Positions 12,233 to 22,973 of a DNA stretch of 64,000 nt are shown here, one piece after another. The first letter of the stretch is position 1. Every line of letters starts with the position of its first letter. Position numbers and translations under genes: made by a program. Under the pieces are notes generated by a model, which saw only the letters and a list, made by a program, of their open reading frames with translations, was not told the origin of the DNA and searched no databases. This stretch comes from Lasiodiplodia sp. COLG20 (lineage: Eukaryota; Ascomycota; Dothideomycetes; Botryosphaeriales; Botryosphaeriaceae), in contig VNWV01000002.1 in NCBI GenBank assembly GCA_009801085.1, positions 2,480,001 through 2,544,000 of the forward strand, written 5' to 3'.

Positions 12233-14479
12233 ATGGGCATCTCCGGTACGAGGTTTTCTGCGACACGCACTCTCATTGTTTGCAGATCTTAACCGTTTCC
12301 AGGCCTACTTCCTCTTCTCAAGTCAATTCACAAGCAATGTCATCTCCGGCAGTTCGCCGGCCAGACCCTAGGCGTCGACGCCTATGGCTGGTTGCACCGC
12401 GGCACGGTTGCTTGCGCAATTGATTTGGCTCTTGATAAGCCGACCAGGAAGCATATCGACTATTGCATGCACCGCGTTCGTATGCTCATTCATTTCGGCA
12501 TTAAGCCGTACCTTGTGTTCGATGGTGACCATCTTCCGGGCAAAGAGGTCACCAACAAGGAAAGAGCTGCCAAGCGCAAGGAGAGCAAGAGGGTCGGGAC
12601 GGAATTGTTGAAGCTCGGGAAGACCTCGCAGGCCCATCTGGAACTGCAAAAGGCCGTCGATGTTACCCCGGAAATGGCACGCATGCTCATTGAGGAGCTA
12701 AAGCTGCTTGGTGTCGACTATGTTGTTGCACCGTACGAAGCCGACTCACAGATGGTGTATCTCGAGAAGAAGGGTATCATCTCGGGAATCGTTTCTGAGG
12801 ACTCGGATCTCCTTGTCTTTGGTGCCAAATGCTTGATCACTAAGCTTGACAATTACGGAGAATGTGTCGTCCTCAACCGCGCGGACTTTACTGCCTGTAA
12901 GGATGTCAGCCTCGTTGGCTGGACGGATGCGCAGTTCAGGCAGATGGCGATTCTCAGTGGCTGTGATTACCTGCCGAGCATCAACAAGATGGGTCTCATA
13001 ACTGCTTATCGTCTTCTTCGCAAACACAAGACAGCCGAGAGGGTCCTACGGCAGATCCAATTCGACGGAAAGTTCAAAATGCCTGCTACTTATCCAGAGG
13101 CATATGCTCAAGCCGAGCTGACATTTCTGTACCAATGGGTCTTCTGTCCTTCAGCGAAGCGGTTGGTGCACTTTACAAAGCCCGGGCCGGACGTCGAAAT
13201 CGAGCAGCTTCTGCACATTGGCCGCTATGTCGAACCGGAGATAGCGACAGGTGTTGCGCTAGGAGAGCTACACCCCAATACCAAGAGGCCTATCGAATTG
13301 CCGCAGTCGTTCCGCCCAGTCAAGCGTCCCGCTCCAGTTTCTCGGAGGGTCTCAGTCATGCAGACGCCCGACTTGAAGAAGAGCAAGTCTATCGATTCGT
13401 TCTTCAAGCCAAAGCGTATCCCCCTTGCAGAACTCGACCCAAACCTATTTACTCCTTCTCCGAGTCAGCAGCAGGCTTTCCAAGAAAATCAGAATCGCGG
13501 CAGCTGGAGCGCTTCGCCTATCCCGGCTCAGCCTGCTCGACCTACTGCAGCCCCCACATCCGTACCTCCTCAAGGATCCCGCAGAATCGCTTCAGAGCCT
13601 TGGATCACAAGGCGAGCTTCAACAACGCGCCCGTCCAAACGACAAAGGCTCTGCTCGGACACGATGCTCCTGCCGGGCGCCGACGGCGGCTTCAAGGTCG
13701 AAAGTGGGAGTAGCCGTTTCTTCGCATCCGCCGCCGAGCCAAGCCCGTCCACTCGTCGTTCAAAGTCGAAAAAGGCAGACGCCCAGGACTTCGATCTCTG
13801 GTCAGATGACTCTATTGAGGAAGCTATGAAAGAGCTGCCTGATCCGAGCCAGACCACAACTGGGTCCAAGGCGTCTCAAAGTAGCAAGTCATCCTCACTG
13901 AAGCGCAGCCTTTCCACCACATTAAGGCAAGACTCTCAAGATGCAACCAGCTCTTCCACTCCTGCCACTTCATGTGATAGCCAGAGTGCTCCTTGTGAGA
14001 GCCAAGCCTCAGCGTCTGGAACCCAGGACATGGGCGACTTCAAAGATCTGGCCAAAACCTTCGAGCATAAGCACCACTCCCAGAAGCAGTCCCAATCATT
14101 GAAGCTGGCCGACGAGTTCTCATGGAGCAGGAAGACCTCTCAATCTACAGGCTCGATTTCCGCTACATCAAAGTTCTCCAAGGTGGAATCAGATATTGTA
14201 GCCACATCGCACCAGGTTTTCGACGACGATGACTGGACTGCCAACGATGCTGAGGTTATCATTCCCCGGAGCAGTCAGGCTGAGCCGGCGGATGACTTGA
14301 CACCAAAAGCCTCCAAGCACTCATCTTCTGACATGCCTCTCACTGCGACCAAGGGCAGTGAGGATCTTGACATCGTTCCCGATAGCGAAAGCGAGGCGGC
14401 GCTATCAGATACCGAGGACCGTGTGAAAGCCATGAAGCAGAGGCTCGATCTTGAGCGCTTCAGGTTCGGTGCCAAATAA
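12233..14479 (+). CDS. exo1: 5'-3' exonuclease/flap endonuclease EXO1 (Rad2/XPG family)
   Basis: Two exons, 12233-12245 and 12303-14479, giving 729 aa (yeast Exo1 is 702). The first exon is only 13 bases (MGIS plus one base); the 57-bp intron must be removed to restore MGISGLLPLLKSI, the invariant start whose N-terminal Gly2 sits at the active site in this family. All metal-binding acidic residues are visible: D30 (VDAYGWLH), D78 (VFDGD), E150 and D152 (YEADSQM), D171 and D173 (EDSDLL) and D226 (SGCDYLP), so the nuclease should be active. XPG-N spans about 1-99, XPG-I about 138-230, and the helix-hairpin-helix region follows to about 290. The Ser/Lys-rich C-terminal half is disordered; it includes SIDSFFKPKR, which resembles a PCNA- or partner-binding peptide. 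Role: mismatch repair, resection of double-strand breaks and flap processing in the nucleus. Confidence 0.95.
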
Positions 14480-15030
14480 CACATAAAGTGACGATTTACC
14501 GCACCTCCGAAGCTACCGAAATGAGCACAGAGCCCTCCGTAGTGTAAATATTCTCTAGCTTGTGCTTTGTTGCTACATTGCTTGTCACTGTTGGACGTGC
14601 TTAGCTCGAGGAGGGGATAATATGTCCTTTCACGAATGACGGAGAAGAAATGGCGTTACTGGGTTTCCTTATTGGTTGTATCTTATTCGGTTTGGTTTCT
14701 CAGGAATCGGAAAAGGGGCGAAAAGACGTCGGATGATGATGGAGTCAACTGCATTATATAAAGGGAGGAATCAATTCAAGCTTTCCCACATGTTCAACCT
14801 TTCCATGGTTCAAGCCTCTTTGACAGGAGCTAGATGTGCAGTCATGTGATGCCAGTCGCCTGCGGGCTAATCATAAGCGAAAATCCTCGGTAAGTCCTGC
14901 CCCGGTTGCCGATATCGTCATAGTCCTCGCATCGCGGGGGCGTCGGCTTCGATTTCTCAATGCGCCTGACGTTTGCCAGCCCTGGACAACCTCGCGCCCG
15001 GCGGCAAACTCACAGCGCATGATATCCGTC
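14480..15030. other. Intergenic region EXO1 to F-box gene, 551 bp
   Basis: 3' flank of EXO1 and leader/promoter of the F-box/YccV gene; holds a TATA-like element at 14755-14763. The F-box frame is open upstream of its chosen start through this leader but that part looks non-conserved. Confidence 0.5.
14755..14763 (+). promoter_or_regulatory. TATA-like element upstream of the F-box/YccV gene
   Basis: TATATAAAG, about 270 bp before the chosen start codon and about 265 bp before an in-frame ATG at 15019. Good match to the TATA consensus; use as a core promoter is inference. Confidence 0.4.
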
Positions 15031-16902
15031 ATGGCGACGGAACCACCCTTCCTACTGGCGTTGCCAGACGAGATTCTTACGCACATCCTCTCCTACCTCG
15101 ACCCCTACGATCTCAATGCGGTCCAGCTCGCAACAAAACGCCTACATTCCCTCGCCCAAGAGCCTCTCCTCTGGCGCCATCTCTGCCGCGTCCACTTTCG
15201 CTTCTGGAACCCGACGCACCGACTTTCCGCCAAGCTGCGCCAGCCGATCGCCGACGTACCATGGAGGCGATTGTTCATCGACAGGAAACAGCTGGACTAT
15301 GAAGTCGACAAACGCATGGACATGATAATCGCGACCCAGCAGAACCGCGCCAACCACATTGAATGGATAGCAGAGCGGGGATACGACGTCAAGTCGGTGC
15401 TGCTGAAGCACAAGAACGCGGACGAGGGGAAGGAGGACGTGCTGGCGCGGAGGTTCTGGAGCAGCGCGATCCTGAGCACGATCCACCGCAGCATCGCCAT
15501 GGAGGAGTGGTGCAAGCTACGCAAGGGCGAATCGCGATCGCTAGAGCGCGCCCTGGGCGCGTACGACATGTTCGTGCTGGACAGCGACGAGGGGCTGGGC
15601 GACCTCGACATGATCGGCGAGCAACTGGACGAGCTGGCGGAGCGGTTCAAGACGGCGCATCCGGAGTGGAGGGAACTTTCGACGAGGCGGAGGGCATGTT
15701 GGTTGGTGACTTTCCTGCGAAGAGCAGGATACCGGGGGGTGCCGAGTGAGAGGTACGGGCAGATCGCACAGAACTTCATTGGTCTGGCGCTGTCGGAGAA
15801 GGACCACGAGGCATTGCCTTTGATCACGAATGTGATCTTCTGCTCGGTGGCTTCCAGGCTCGAGATTGACGCCAATCCATGTGGATATCCTTACCATATC
15901 TACTCAATTGTGCAGGCCCCTCCTCAGACAACGCTGGAAGGGGCTCCCGCCCCAAACCTCAAGACCCCTGACACTATGTACCTCGATCCCTTCCGGACGG
16001 CCGAACCAGTATCACGCTCGGAACTCGAAGGGCAATTGCGGACAATGGGGGCAACCGCCGCGAGCTTTGCTAACTATCTTGAGCCTGCCAACCCGATCGA
16101 AATGGTCATTCGAACGGCCCGAAACATCCGCCGTGCTGTGGAAAGTGGGAATGGTCTCGTAGACCCTGCTGCATCGACGATAGGGATCCAATTCACGCAC
16201 ACGCATCTGAACCTCCACAGCGCTCTTCACGCGGCATTGTGGGCATGGCTATATCTCGAACGTGGCGATCCCATTCGCGGTGGCGAGGAAGCTGGTGGCA
16301 TCGCCCTCCACCGACGCCGGATCCTGATCAGCAAGGTGGTGCAGCAGTGCCTGGAGTTCTACCCGTGGGAGATCTGGCTGGTCGAGCGGTACATGGCATC
16401 ACTCTTTCACGACCTGCCAGAGGAGGGTGACTTCCTGTACATCATCCAGCGCGAGCACACGGCGGACCGGAACAAGAAGGCGTTGAAGAAGCGCGGCGAG
16501 CACACCAAGAACGTCAAGTTCCGTGTCGGGGAGTGCTTCAAGCACAAGCGGTACCACTATTATGGCGTCATCGTGGGCTGGGATCCCTACTGCAACGCAG
16601 GAGATGATTGGATGCATGCGATGAACATCGATGGCCTGCCAAATGGAAGAAACCAGGCCTTTTATAATGTTTTGTACGTGATTTTTCTTACCAACAGCAA
16701 TTGCAAATCCAAGGCTGACTTTTATTTCAACAGGTGCGAAGATTCCAGCTCGAGATACGTCGCGGAGGAGAACATCCAAGTCACGTCGGATCCGCCTCCG
16801 GATTTCTTGTCGAACAAGCTGGCCGGTCGCTACTTCAGACGCTGGGATCCGCTTCAGTCGAAGTTCGTGAGCAACATCCGGGACGAGTACCCTGATGATT
16901 AG
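15031..16902 (+). CDS. F-box protein with transglutaminase-like and YccV/HspQ-like domains (FBXO21-type)
   Basis: Two exons, 15031-16673 and 16734-16902, giving 603 aa. The F-box is at about residues 9-53 (LPDEILTHILSYLDPYDLN). A transglutaminase-like SirB1-type domain follows at about 170-290. The C-terminal YccV-like (hemimethylated-DNA-binding/HspQ) domain, about 455-570, is marked by KFRVGECFKHKRYHYYGVIV and RYVAEENIQV. This order is that of FBXO21, an SCF ubiquitin-ligase substrate receptor in animals; the fungal substrate is unknown. The 60-bp intron inside the YccV domain is a multiple of three with no stop, so retention would add 20 residues; I call it an intron because it has gtacgt and a pyrimidine-rich stretch ending caacag, and because splicing restores FYNVLCEDSSSRYVAEEN. 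The start at 15031 gives MATEPP directly before the F-box; 15019 (four residues longer) is possible. Confidence 0.88.
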   Translation: MATEPPFLLALPDEILTHILSYLDPYDLNAVQLATKRLHSLAQEPLLWRHLCRVHFRFWNPTHRLSAKLRQPIADVPWRRLFIDRKQLDYEVDKRMDMIIATQQNRANHIEWIAERGYDVKSVLLKHKNADEGKEDVLARRFWSSAILSTIHRSIAMEEWCKLRKGESRSLERALGAYDMFVLDSDEGLGDLDMIGEQLDELAERFKTAHPEWRELSTRRRACWLVTFLRRAGYRGVPSERYGQIAQNFIGLALSEKDHEALPLITNVIFCSVASRLEIDANPCGYPYHIYSIVQAPPQTTLEGAPAPNLKTPDTMYLDPFRTAEPVSRSELEGQLRTMGATAASFANYLEPANPIEMVIRTARNIRRAVESGNGLVDPAASTIGIQFTHTHLNLHSALHAALWAWLYLERGDPIRGGEEAGGIALHRRRILISKVVQQCLEFYPWEIWLVERYMASLFHDLPEEGDFLYIIQREHTADRNKKALKKRGEHTKNVKFRVGECFKHKRYHYYGVIVGWDPYCNAGDDWMHAMNIDGLPNGRNQAFYNVLYVIFLTNSNCKSKADFYFNRCEDSSSRYVAEENIQVTSDPPPDFLSNKLAGRYFRRWDPLQSKFVSNIRDEYPDD

Positions 16903-18103
16903 ATCTGGATACAGTGCGCTTTCTTCTCGGGGTTGAAGAACAGTAATTCGATGGGTTGCTTTGGGAGTTTCATGGATAGGACATAGGAACAGGTGACAAA
17001 AAAAAGATCAGTCTATTGCGGGCAAGGATGATCGGTCGTATATAGGGCTCTAGTGGGAAGCATAGGTGGTGTCTGGGGGTTCGGTTGAAATTTTATTCAT
17101 AATACATCGGAGAAACACGATACTAGTAGACAGCCCCTGGGCGCTTAAAGAATGTCGCGGTGTAGCCAGCCTGAATTAGGCATAGACAATGCGGTTGAGC
17201 GTATAGCCGTTGGGGCTAAGACAAGCACCGGGCCGGCGGTATGTTACGCCTTGAGGGTGTGAGTTCGATCACTAGGTTCTATTCTAGGTTTTGTTGACTC
17301 CCATGTTATTCAGACTTTTCTCCCCTTAGAAGGCGCGCTGACGGGAATTTTTGTGACAGAAACGTCTCCTTTGATCTAAAACCAGAATATGTCTACCAGC
17401 CTTGCCATCTGGAACAGCACGTTTGCTCCGCATTGCTCGAAGACCGATCACACAATCACCTGCCGGCCAGCTACAACCATTCTACCATTGTTCCTTAGAT
17501 CTACGGAGCCCGAGGTGCTCAATGAAAACTCCTATGATCGTCATAAGAAGATCAAGTTCATGAATCAAAGGGAGCAAAAAAAGTCGAGCTATTCACCTCT
17601 CAGGTGCAATGAGGTTGTAAGAGAAGTTGGTCAGGACGCGATCAAATGTCCGATGGCTGATGCTTATCTCTACGGCGCTGTGGAGATAACGGGGGAAGCG
17701 CCCATCGCGGCAAGGATCTGCGGGTCCAAGGATGATGGTTGAGGGGATAACATCAGCTCGACACTCCACCTTTGACCACAGCGACCCTTGCACCCCGCGG
17801 AAGATTGGCACGGCCCATCATGATGCCTGCGGCAACGCGCTCTTATCAAGCTTCTGGCTTTCGGCCTAGACTGATAAACTCCCTATCGCTCCATCCACCT
17901 GAGACGATGATGCCATTGGCTTTTCCGTGGAGCAGGTTCCTTGAAAGCCAGATTCATGCAGCAGAAGCTGTCGATGAATGAGATCGGAACGATACGCCGT
18001 GCGTTATCGGGGCAAGGTTTTGTTTTTGGTGTCTGTTTCACATATTTGAACGTCCAGATAGCTCACGGATGGCTGTCGTCGTTGAGTTTCTTTCCCCGCC
18101 ATC
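16903..18103. other. Intergenic region F-box gene to DUR3, 1.2 kb
   Basis: The distal part is the 3' flank of the F-box gene. The proximal 440 bp contains six HGATAR motifs (listed separately). A 117-codon ATG frame at 17389-17742 has no recognisable features and I do not call it. A tRNA B-box-like string near 17262 does not fold (see rejected items). Confidence 0.5.
17664..18061 (+). promoter_or_regulatory. Cluster of six GATA-factor sites (HGATAR) upstream of DUR3
   Basis: HGATAR motifs occur at 17684-17689, 17872-17877 and 18056-18061 on the plus strand and at 17664-17669, 17843-17848 and 18004-18009 on the minus strand. By base composition alone roughly one would be expected in 400 bp on both strands. 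AreA/Nit2-type GATA factors activate nitrogen-uptake genes through such sites in ascomycetes, so nitrogen-regulated expression of the urea transporter is a reasonable inference. Binding itself is not shown. Confidence 0.5.
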
Positions 18104-20369
18104 ATGTCGTCTCACTCAGCAGCAACGACCTTGCCCGAAGCGGCCGGATATGGAGTCGTCATCGGGGTTGGCTTTTTCTTCGCCTTCGTCATGATGGGCA
18201 TCTCGTACATGCAGAATCGCTACACGAGATTTTCTACCAAACAGAGCGAAGAGTTCAACACGGCCAGCCGGAGCGTTAAGCCAGGTTTGATTGCGAGTGG
18301 TATCGTGTCGGCATGGACGTGGGCGGCGACGCTGCTCCAAAGCAGCACCGTGGCATACACATACGGCGTCGCGGGGCCTTTCTGGTATGCAGCCGGTGCT
18401 ACGGTGCAGATTCTGATGTTTTCGATTCTTGCTTGTAAAGGTAAGCATCGTTTTGATGTTGCTTTGATATTATGCTGATCGTTTTGTAGTCAAGCAGAAT
18501 GCTCCGCGCTGCCACACGTTTCTCGAAATCATCTACACGCGCTACGGCAGAGTCACTCACATCATTTTTGTTTTCTTTGCTCTGGTCACCAACATCCTGG
18601 TTGGAAGCCAACTGTTGCTTGGCGGCAGTGCGGTTGTAACTAACCTGACAGGGATGAACGTGTACGCGGCCATCTTCCTTATTCCGATGGGAGTCTGCGC
18701 TTATGTCGTCCTCGGAGGATTGAGGGCTACCTTTCTCTGTGAGTTTGACAGTTCTGGAGGAGACTCTATATGCTGATTTACGATGCAGGCGATTACTCGC
18801 ACACGTTGATCTTGATGATCATCATTCTCTTCTTCATGTTCCACGCGTACGCTACGAGCGACCTCATCGGATCGCCCTCTCAGATGTATGACCTGCTCAA
18901 GCAAGCAGCAATCGATAGACCGGTAGACGGCAACAAGAACGGCAGTTACCTTACCCTGAAATCCAACTTTGCTCTGGTCTTTGGTGTAATCCAGCTCTGC
19001 AGCGGCTCCGGTACCGTCTTCCTCGACCAAGGTGAGCATTCAATTACCCATATCAAACCAAGATCCCCTTGACTGAAAAATGACCAAAGCCTACTGGCAA
19101 CGCGCCATCGCCTCACGACCATCAACGGCAGTGCGGGCTTACATCCTCGGCGGCCTCGCGTGGTTCGCCATCCCCTTCGGCTTCTCGACGACGCTCGGCC
19201 TCGCCGCCGTCGCACTAACCTCGAACCCGCACTTCCCAACCTACCCAGACGTCCCCAGCGAATCGCAAATCTCCGCCGGGCTCGCAGCAGCCTTCTCGGC
19301 GTCGGCGCTACTGGGCAAGAGCGGGGCGGCGGCGCTGCTGGTGGTGCTCTTCATGGCCGTGACGTCGTGCGCGTCGGCCGAGCTCATCGCCGTGTCGTCC
19401 ATCCTGACCTTCGACGTGTACAAGACGTACGTCTCGCCCAAGGCGTCGCCGGAGCGGCTGATCGCCGTCTCGCACGCCATGATCTGCGTCTTCGGCGCGA
19501 CAATGGCCGTCTTCGCGTGCGTGTGGAACGCCGCCGGCATCGATCTCGGCTGGCTGTTCCTCGTCATGGGGTTGCTGATTGGCGGCGCTGTTTTCCCGGC
19601 TGCCTTTGCTGTCACCTGGCGCGGGCAGACGCGGAATGGTGCTGTGGCGGGCGCGCTGGGCGGGCTGGCCGTCGGGTTGGCGGCGTGGTTGGGCACGGCG
19701 AAGGGCTTGTATGGCGGGTTAAGCGTCGAGGCGACGGGCAGGGAGTATCCGACGTTGGCCGGGAACCTGGGGGCGGTGGGTACGGGCTTGGTCCTGAGCG
19801 TGGGCGTGAGCCTGCTGTGGCCGGATGAGAGGCCGTTCGATTGGGAGGCGACGAGGGGGATCAATGCTGCGGCCGCTGTCGACGGCGGTGTCAGTGCTGC
19901 CGAGACGACGACGACGGTGGAGGGGAGCTCTGGCACTACGACGCCTGCGGCGGCGAGGGAAGAGAACGAGGGGAACGAGAAGGACGTCGACGCGAAGCAG
20001 GCCGCCTCTGCCGCCGACGTGCCTGCCGTGGACACTGACACGGGAAAAGTCGACGACGTGCACATCATCGGCGAGCCGGCCGCGCCGGTCGACGACGACC
20101 CGAAGTCGCTGCGAGGCGCTTTCCGCATCGCGTGCGTGGCGTCGTTCGTGCTCACCTTCATCATGGACTTTCTCGTGCCCATGCCCATGTTCTTCGCCGA
20201 GTACGAGTTCTCCAAGCCTTTCTTCACGGCCTGGGTCGTCATCAGCTTCATCTGGGTCTTCGCCAGCACCGCCATCTCGTGCGTGCTGCCCATCGTTGAG
20301 ACTGCGGGATTTTTCGGCGAATTGTGGAGGAGCGTCGTGGCCGATTTTAGGGGAAAGGCTGCGAGTTGA
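18104..20369 (+). CDS. dur3: Urea/polyamine active transporter, sodium:solute symporter family (DUR3-type)
   Basis: Four exons, 18104-18440, 18490-18738, 18789-19031 and 19090-20369, giving 702 aa; every join is phase 1 and restores an uninterrupted frame. About 15 hydrophobic segments are spread along the protein. Signature stretches include GYGVVIGVGFFFAFVM at residues 15-30, ASGIVSAWTWAATLLQSS near 65-82, and AYILGGLAWFAIPFGFSTTL in exon 4, the last closely matching fungal Dur3 urea transporters. These take up urea (and polyamines in yeast) with protons at the plasma membrane. Between transmembrane segments near residues 526-614 there is an expanded hydrophilic loop rich in Ala, Thr, Glu and Asp, longer than I expect for the family. 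The gene stands alone; upstream GATA sites suggest nitrogen control. A long minus-strand frame over exon 4 is a codon-usage shadow. Confidence 0.9.
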
Positions 20370-21256
20370 TGGGAGCTGGCGAGCTGGTCAGGGGTGTGGA
20401 TTTCAAATCAGGCTTGGTCACCCGAGATAGTCAAGTGCTTCTTCCAAAAGTGTCATGATATTATTATGTATGGTCTGTTAGTTGTCACAAGAATTTACAC
20501 AGGCAGTTCGTGCATTGGTTCGAGTCACTTTACCCATCTATACTATGAGATGCTGAGATTCCAGCCCCTCGTTTTCCAGCACAGAATTATTTTCCATCCA
20601 GTGGACGGGCTATTGACATTTTTGGCCTTTTTGTGGCCTTTCATTTCACATCTTGCGTATCCAGTTTCTTCTATATTTGGCCCTTAGCTCCCATGCACGG
20701 TTATCCAGTCAGTCCACAGAAGCTTGCGTTTATATATACCGATGAACATTCCTAAGGCTGTTTTGGGCCCGAAGTCAGCCTAGCACTCTGCCTAGGGGCA
20801 TGCCTAGCCGCCGCTTTGTCCGTTTCGCTCAATCACAGTTACTTGACTAGGCTTAGCATGGTCTATTCTTGGCAGCCAGCAGGCACTCTTCATCCACCGC
20901 TTCTCGGCCATCCTTTCGCACTTTCACCGAATGCCCGTGTTTATTGCCGGAGGATGTACACGTTGAGCTCGTCGTTTCTCTCGGGCCAGGGCATCAAGCA
21001 TGTGATGATTACGCCTTGAAAACTTCTCGAGCCGTCTTACTTTGTTCTTTGTCTCGCGGACAGATATTTGAGGTTGAGTGTTACACGCCTACTTTTCGAA
21101 GTGTACTCCCTCTCACTTAAAGCATAATTTTCAAACTTGTTGTTGGCACACAAGTCATTCACACAACAGGGGACAAGTTTTGCAATGAAGCAGATTATGC
21201 ATTATCAAGTGCTATTCATTACAACTGGGGGAATATCGTCCAATACGTTCCGTCGT
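20370..21256. other. Intergenic region, 887 bp, left border of the gene-poor segment
   Basis: Downstream flanks of DUR3 (plus) and of a small secreted-protein gene (minus). Short frames only. Three GCCTAG hexamers spaced exactly 12 bp apart begin at 20778. Confidence 0.5.
20778..20807. repeat. Three GCCTAG hexamers with 12-bp period
   Basis: GCCTAG occurs at 20778-20783, 20790-20795 and 20802-20807; the intervening hexamers differ. Short and possibly chance. Confidence 0.4.
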
Positions 21257-21719
21257 CTAGTTGAGGGTAATCTCGGTGTCAGCGACGTCGCAGACGTTGT
21301 CGTCGGCACCGTTGCCGCCAGCGTGGCAGCTGGTGGGCTGGACCTCCTTGGAGCCAGAGACACCGGTGCTGTTGGTTCCCTCAGTCAGTAAGCTAGCCCC
21401 ACATTATCCGTGACTTTTGTGTTCCGACTTACCCAGGGGCGGTCTGCTTGTGGACGGTGAGGGCCCAGAAGCCGTTGCTGCCGTTCTTGAGCTCGAAGCG
21501 GTAGGCCGACTCGCCGCAGACGACGGCCGTGTCGGCGGACAGCTCCGCAACGGACGTGGCCGAGCAGGAGACGTTGTCGGGCTGGACCTTGAACGAGGCG
21601 GCGGCGGGGTCGTTGCCGGCGACGCGGACGGTGATGTCCTTGAGCTGGACGGTCTCGGCGGCGAGAGCAGTGACGCCGAAGACGGCGGTGGCGGCGGAGA
21701 CGGCGGCGAAGAAGCGCAT
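21257..21719 (-). CDS. Small secreted protein, 132 aa, unknown function
   Basis: Two exons on the minus strand, 21719-21433 and 21368-21257, giving 132 aa. A clear signal peptide (residues 1-21, MRFFAAVSAATAVFGVTALA) precedes a mature protein with four cysteines, two per exon (VSCSA, VVCGE, TSCHA, NVCDV), suggesting two disulphides. I placed the acceptor at a CAG 14 nt after an ACTGAC branch-like site; an alternative TAG acceptor 24 nt earlier also keeps the frame and would insert LLTEGTNS, but leaves a 40-nt intron. A TATA box lies about 100 bp upstream. I recognise no family. Small size, signal peptide, cysteines and a gene-poor setting fit a candidate effector or cell-surface protein, but that role is inference. 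Confidence 0.75.
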
Positions 21720-22973
21720 GTTGATGGTTTCGTGGAACGAGTGGTTTGGATTTGGTCGTAAAGATTGATTGTTTGTTTGCTGATGGATGGAGATTCTGTG
21801 GCAGTCTCTGGGAACTTATATAGCTGTTGATGAGGCCGGGCCCCTCGTGGCTGTCGTCCTGCGCTCATGCGTAGAGAGAGAGAGACTTGGTCGTATCGAG
21901 TCCAGTGCTGGAGGCGTATGCTCCGAGACATGTTGCTGCCGCTGCACAGTGCAGTTTCTACGGCGGGGACGGCAACTAGAAAGGAAGGGCCGCAGCTTGT
22001 TCCCTGAGGCTCCATTTGCCGAATAGCCCGAGAGGCAGTGATCGACTGTCACCGGTGTTCTCGAAACGCTTGAGCACACTTACACGAATCGATCGGTACT
22101 GCTGGCCTTGCAGCGGCGGGGAGGAAATACGAAGGCTAATTTAGCTCAGGTGGCGTCGTCGTAGGGCTGACTTGGACGTTGTCGACCAGTACTTGCAGAA
22201 CCGAAAAGCTGTCGGACAATTCGGGATCTCAGGATGAAGCTATAAACACAAGGCAGGCTTTCTCATCCAAACTCACTTCATCATGTTTTCAGTTTGCGGG
22301 CGGAGAGCGAAGAGTAGTGGTGGAGCGACAGAGCAGTGAGTGTGCCTCGGCGCCCTGCGAAGTGAGCCTTACCAGCGGGGCAGCCACGGTTTCATGCGAC
22401 AACGCGGGGTGCTATGCCTGCCGCTGTCCCGAACATAAGCACTGCCCCTAGATTAGTATCCACATCAGGGGCTCATTGTGAGCCCGACGTCACGCACGCC
22501 GCATTCAGCGGGTATGGCAACTTATTCCGGCACTTGCTCTTTTAGGCCTGGTCCAAGCTTCCACACCATCTCCCAGTACACCTCAACCATTTGCCAGCCT
22601 TACTTTTCAATTACGTGTTCAGTTCGTGGCTGTGGTCTTCCAGAGTGGCCGTTTGCTTTGCTTTGATCACTTCTGCCAAGAACTTGCGAGACGCGTTAAT
22701 GAACCAACGCCTATATGCGAAGGCGATGCTCTCATCGAACCATACCTCAGATATCATTACTTCACACCGTCCCTTAGTACTGTGATGCCATTCTTCTTTC
22801 TTCCAAAGTCACCAATGAACTCAATTAATTTTTGTACGTACTTTAGGAAAAAGCGGATAGAAAAACCGACAAATCAACTAAAAAAAGGCGTGCGGAGTGG
22901 GTCTCAAGGCTAAATCCGGGGCCCACAGGTGTGATAACAACGTAGAAAAGGAGAAAGCGCCCTGTCCGCATCG
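21720..22973. other. Intergenic region, 1.25 kb
   Basis: Promoter of the small secreted-protein gene (TATA at 21815-21822) and 3' flank of the orphan gene. Short frames around 22179-22451 and 22591-22913 lack ATG starts or features that would support a gene. Confidence 0.5.
21815..21822 (-). promoter_or_regulatory. TATA box of the 132-aa secreted-protein gene
   Basis: TATATAAG on the minus strand, about 96-103 bp upstream of the ATG at 21719, a typical distance for a TATA-driven inducible gene with a short leader. Confidence 0.55.

Noticed and set aside
17180..17290. tRNA-like B-box (GAGTTCGATCAC) near 17262
   Set aside because: The T-arm cannot form five pairs around the loop, and no matching acceptor stem or A box could be placed upstream; probably chance.
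17389..17742. 117-codon ATG frame upstream of DUR3
   Set aside because: No recognisable features and it overlaps the GATA-site promoter region.
19241..20293. 350-codon frame antisense to DUR3 exon 4
   Set aside because: Mirror of a GC-rich coding exon; Ser/Ala/Thr-rich nonsense peptide.
20510..20535. Second B-box-like string (GGTTCGAGTCAC)
   Set aside because: T-stem pairing fails at two positions and no cloverleaf could be drawn.
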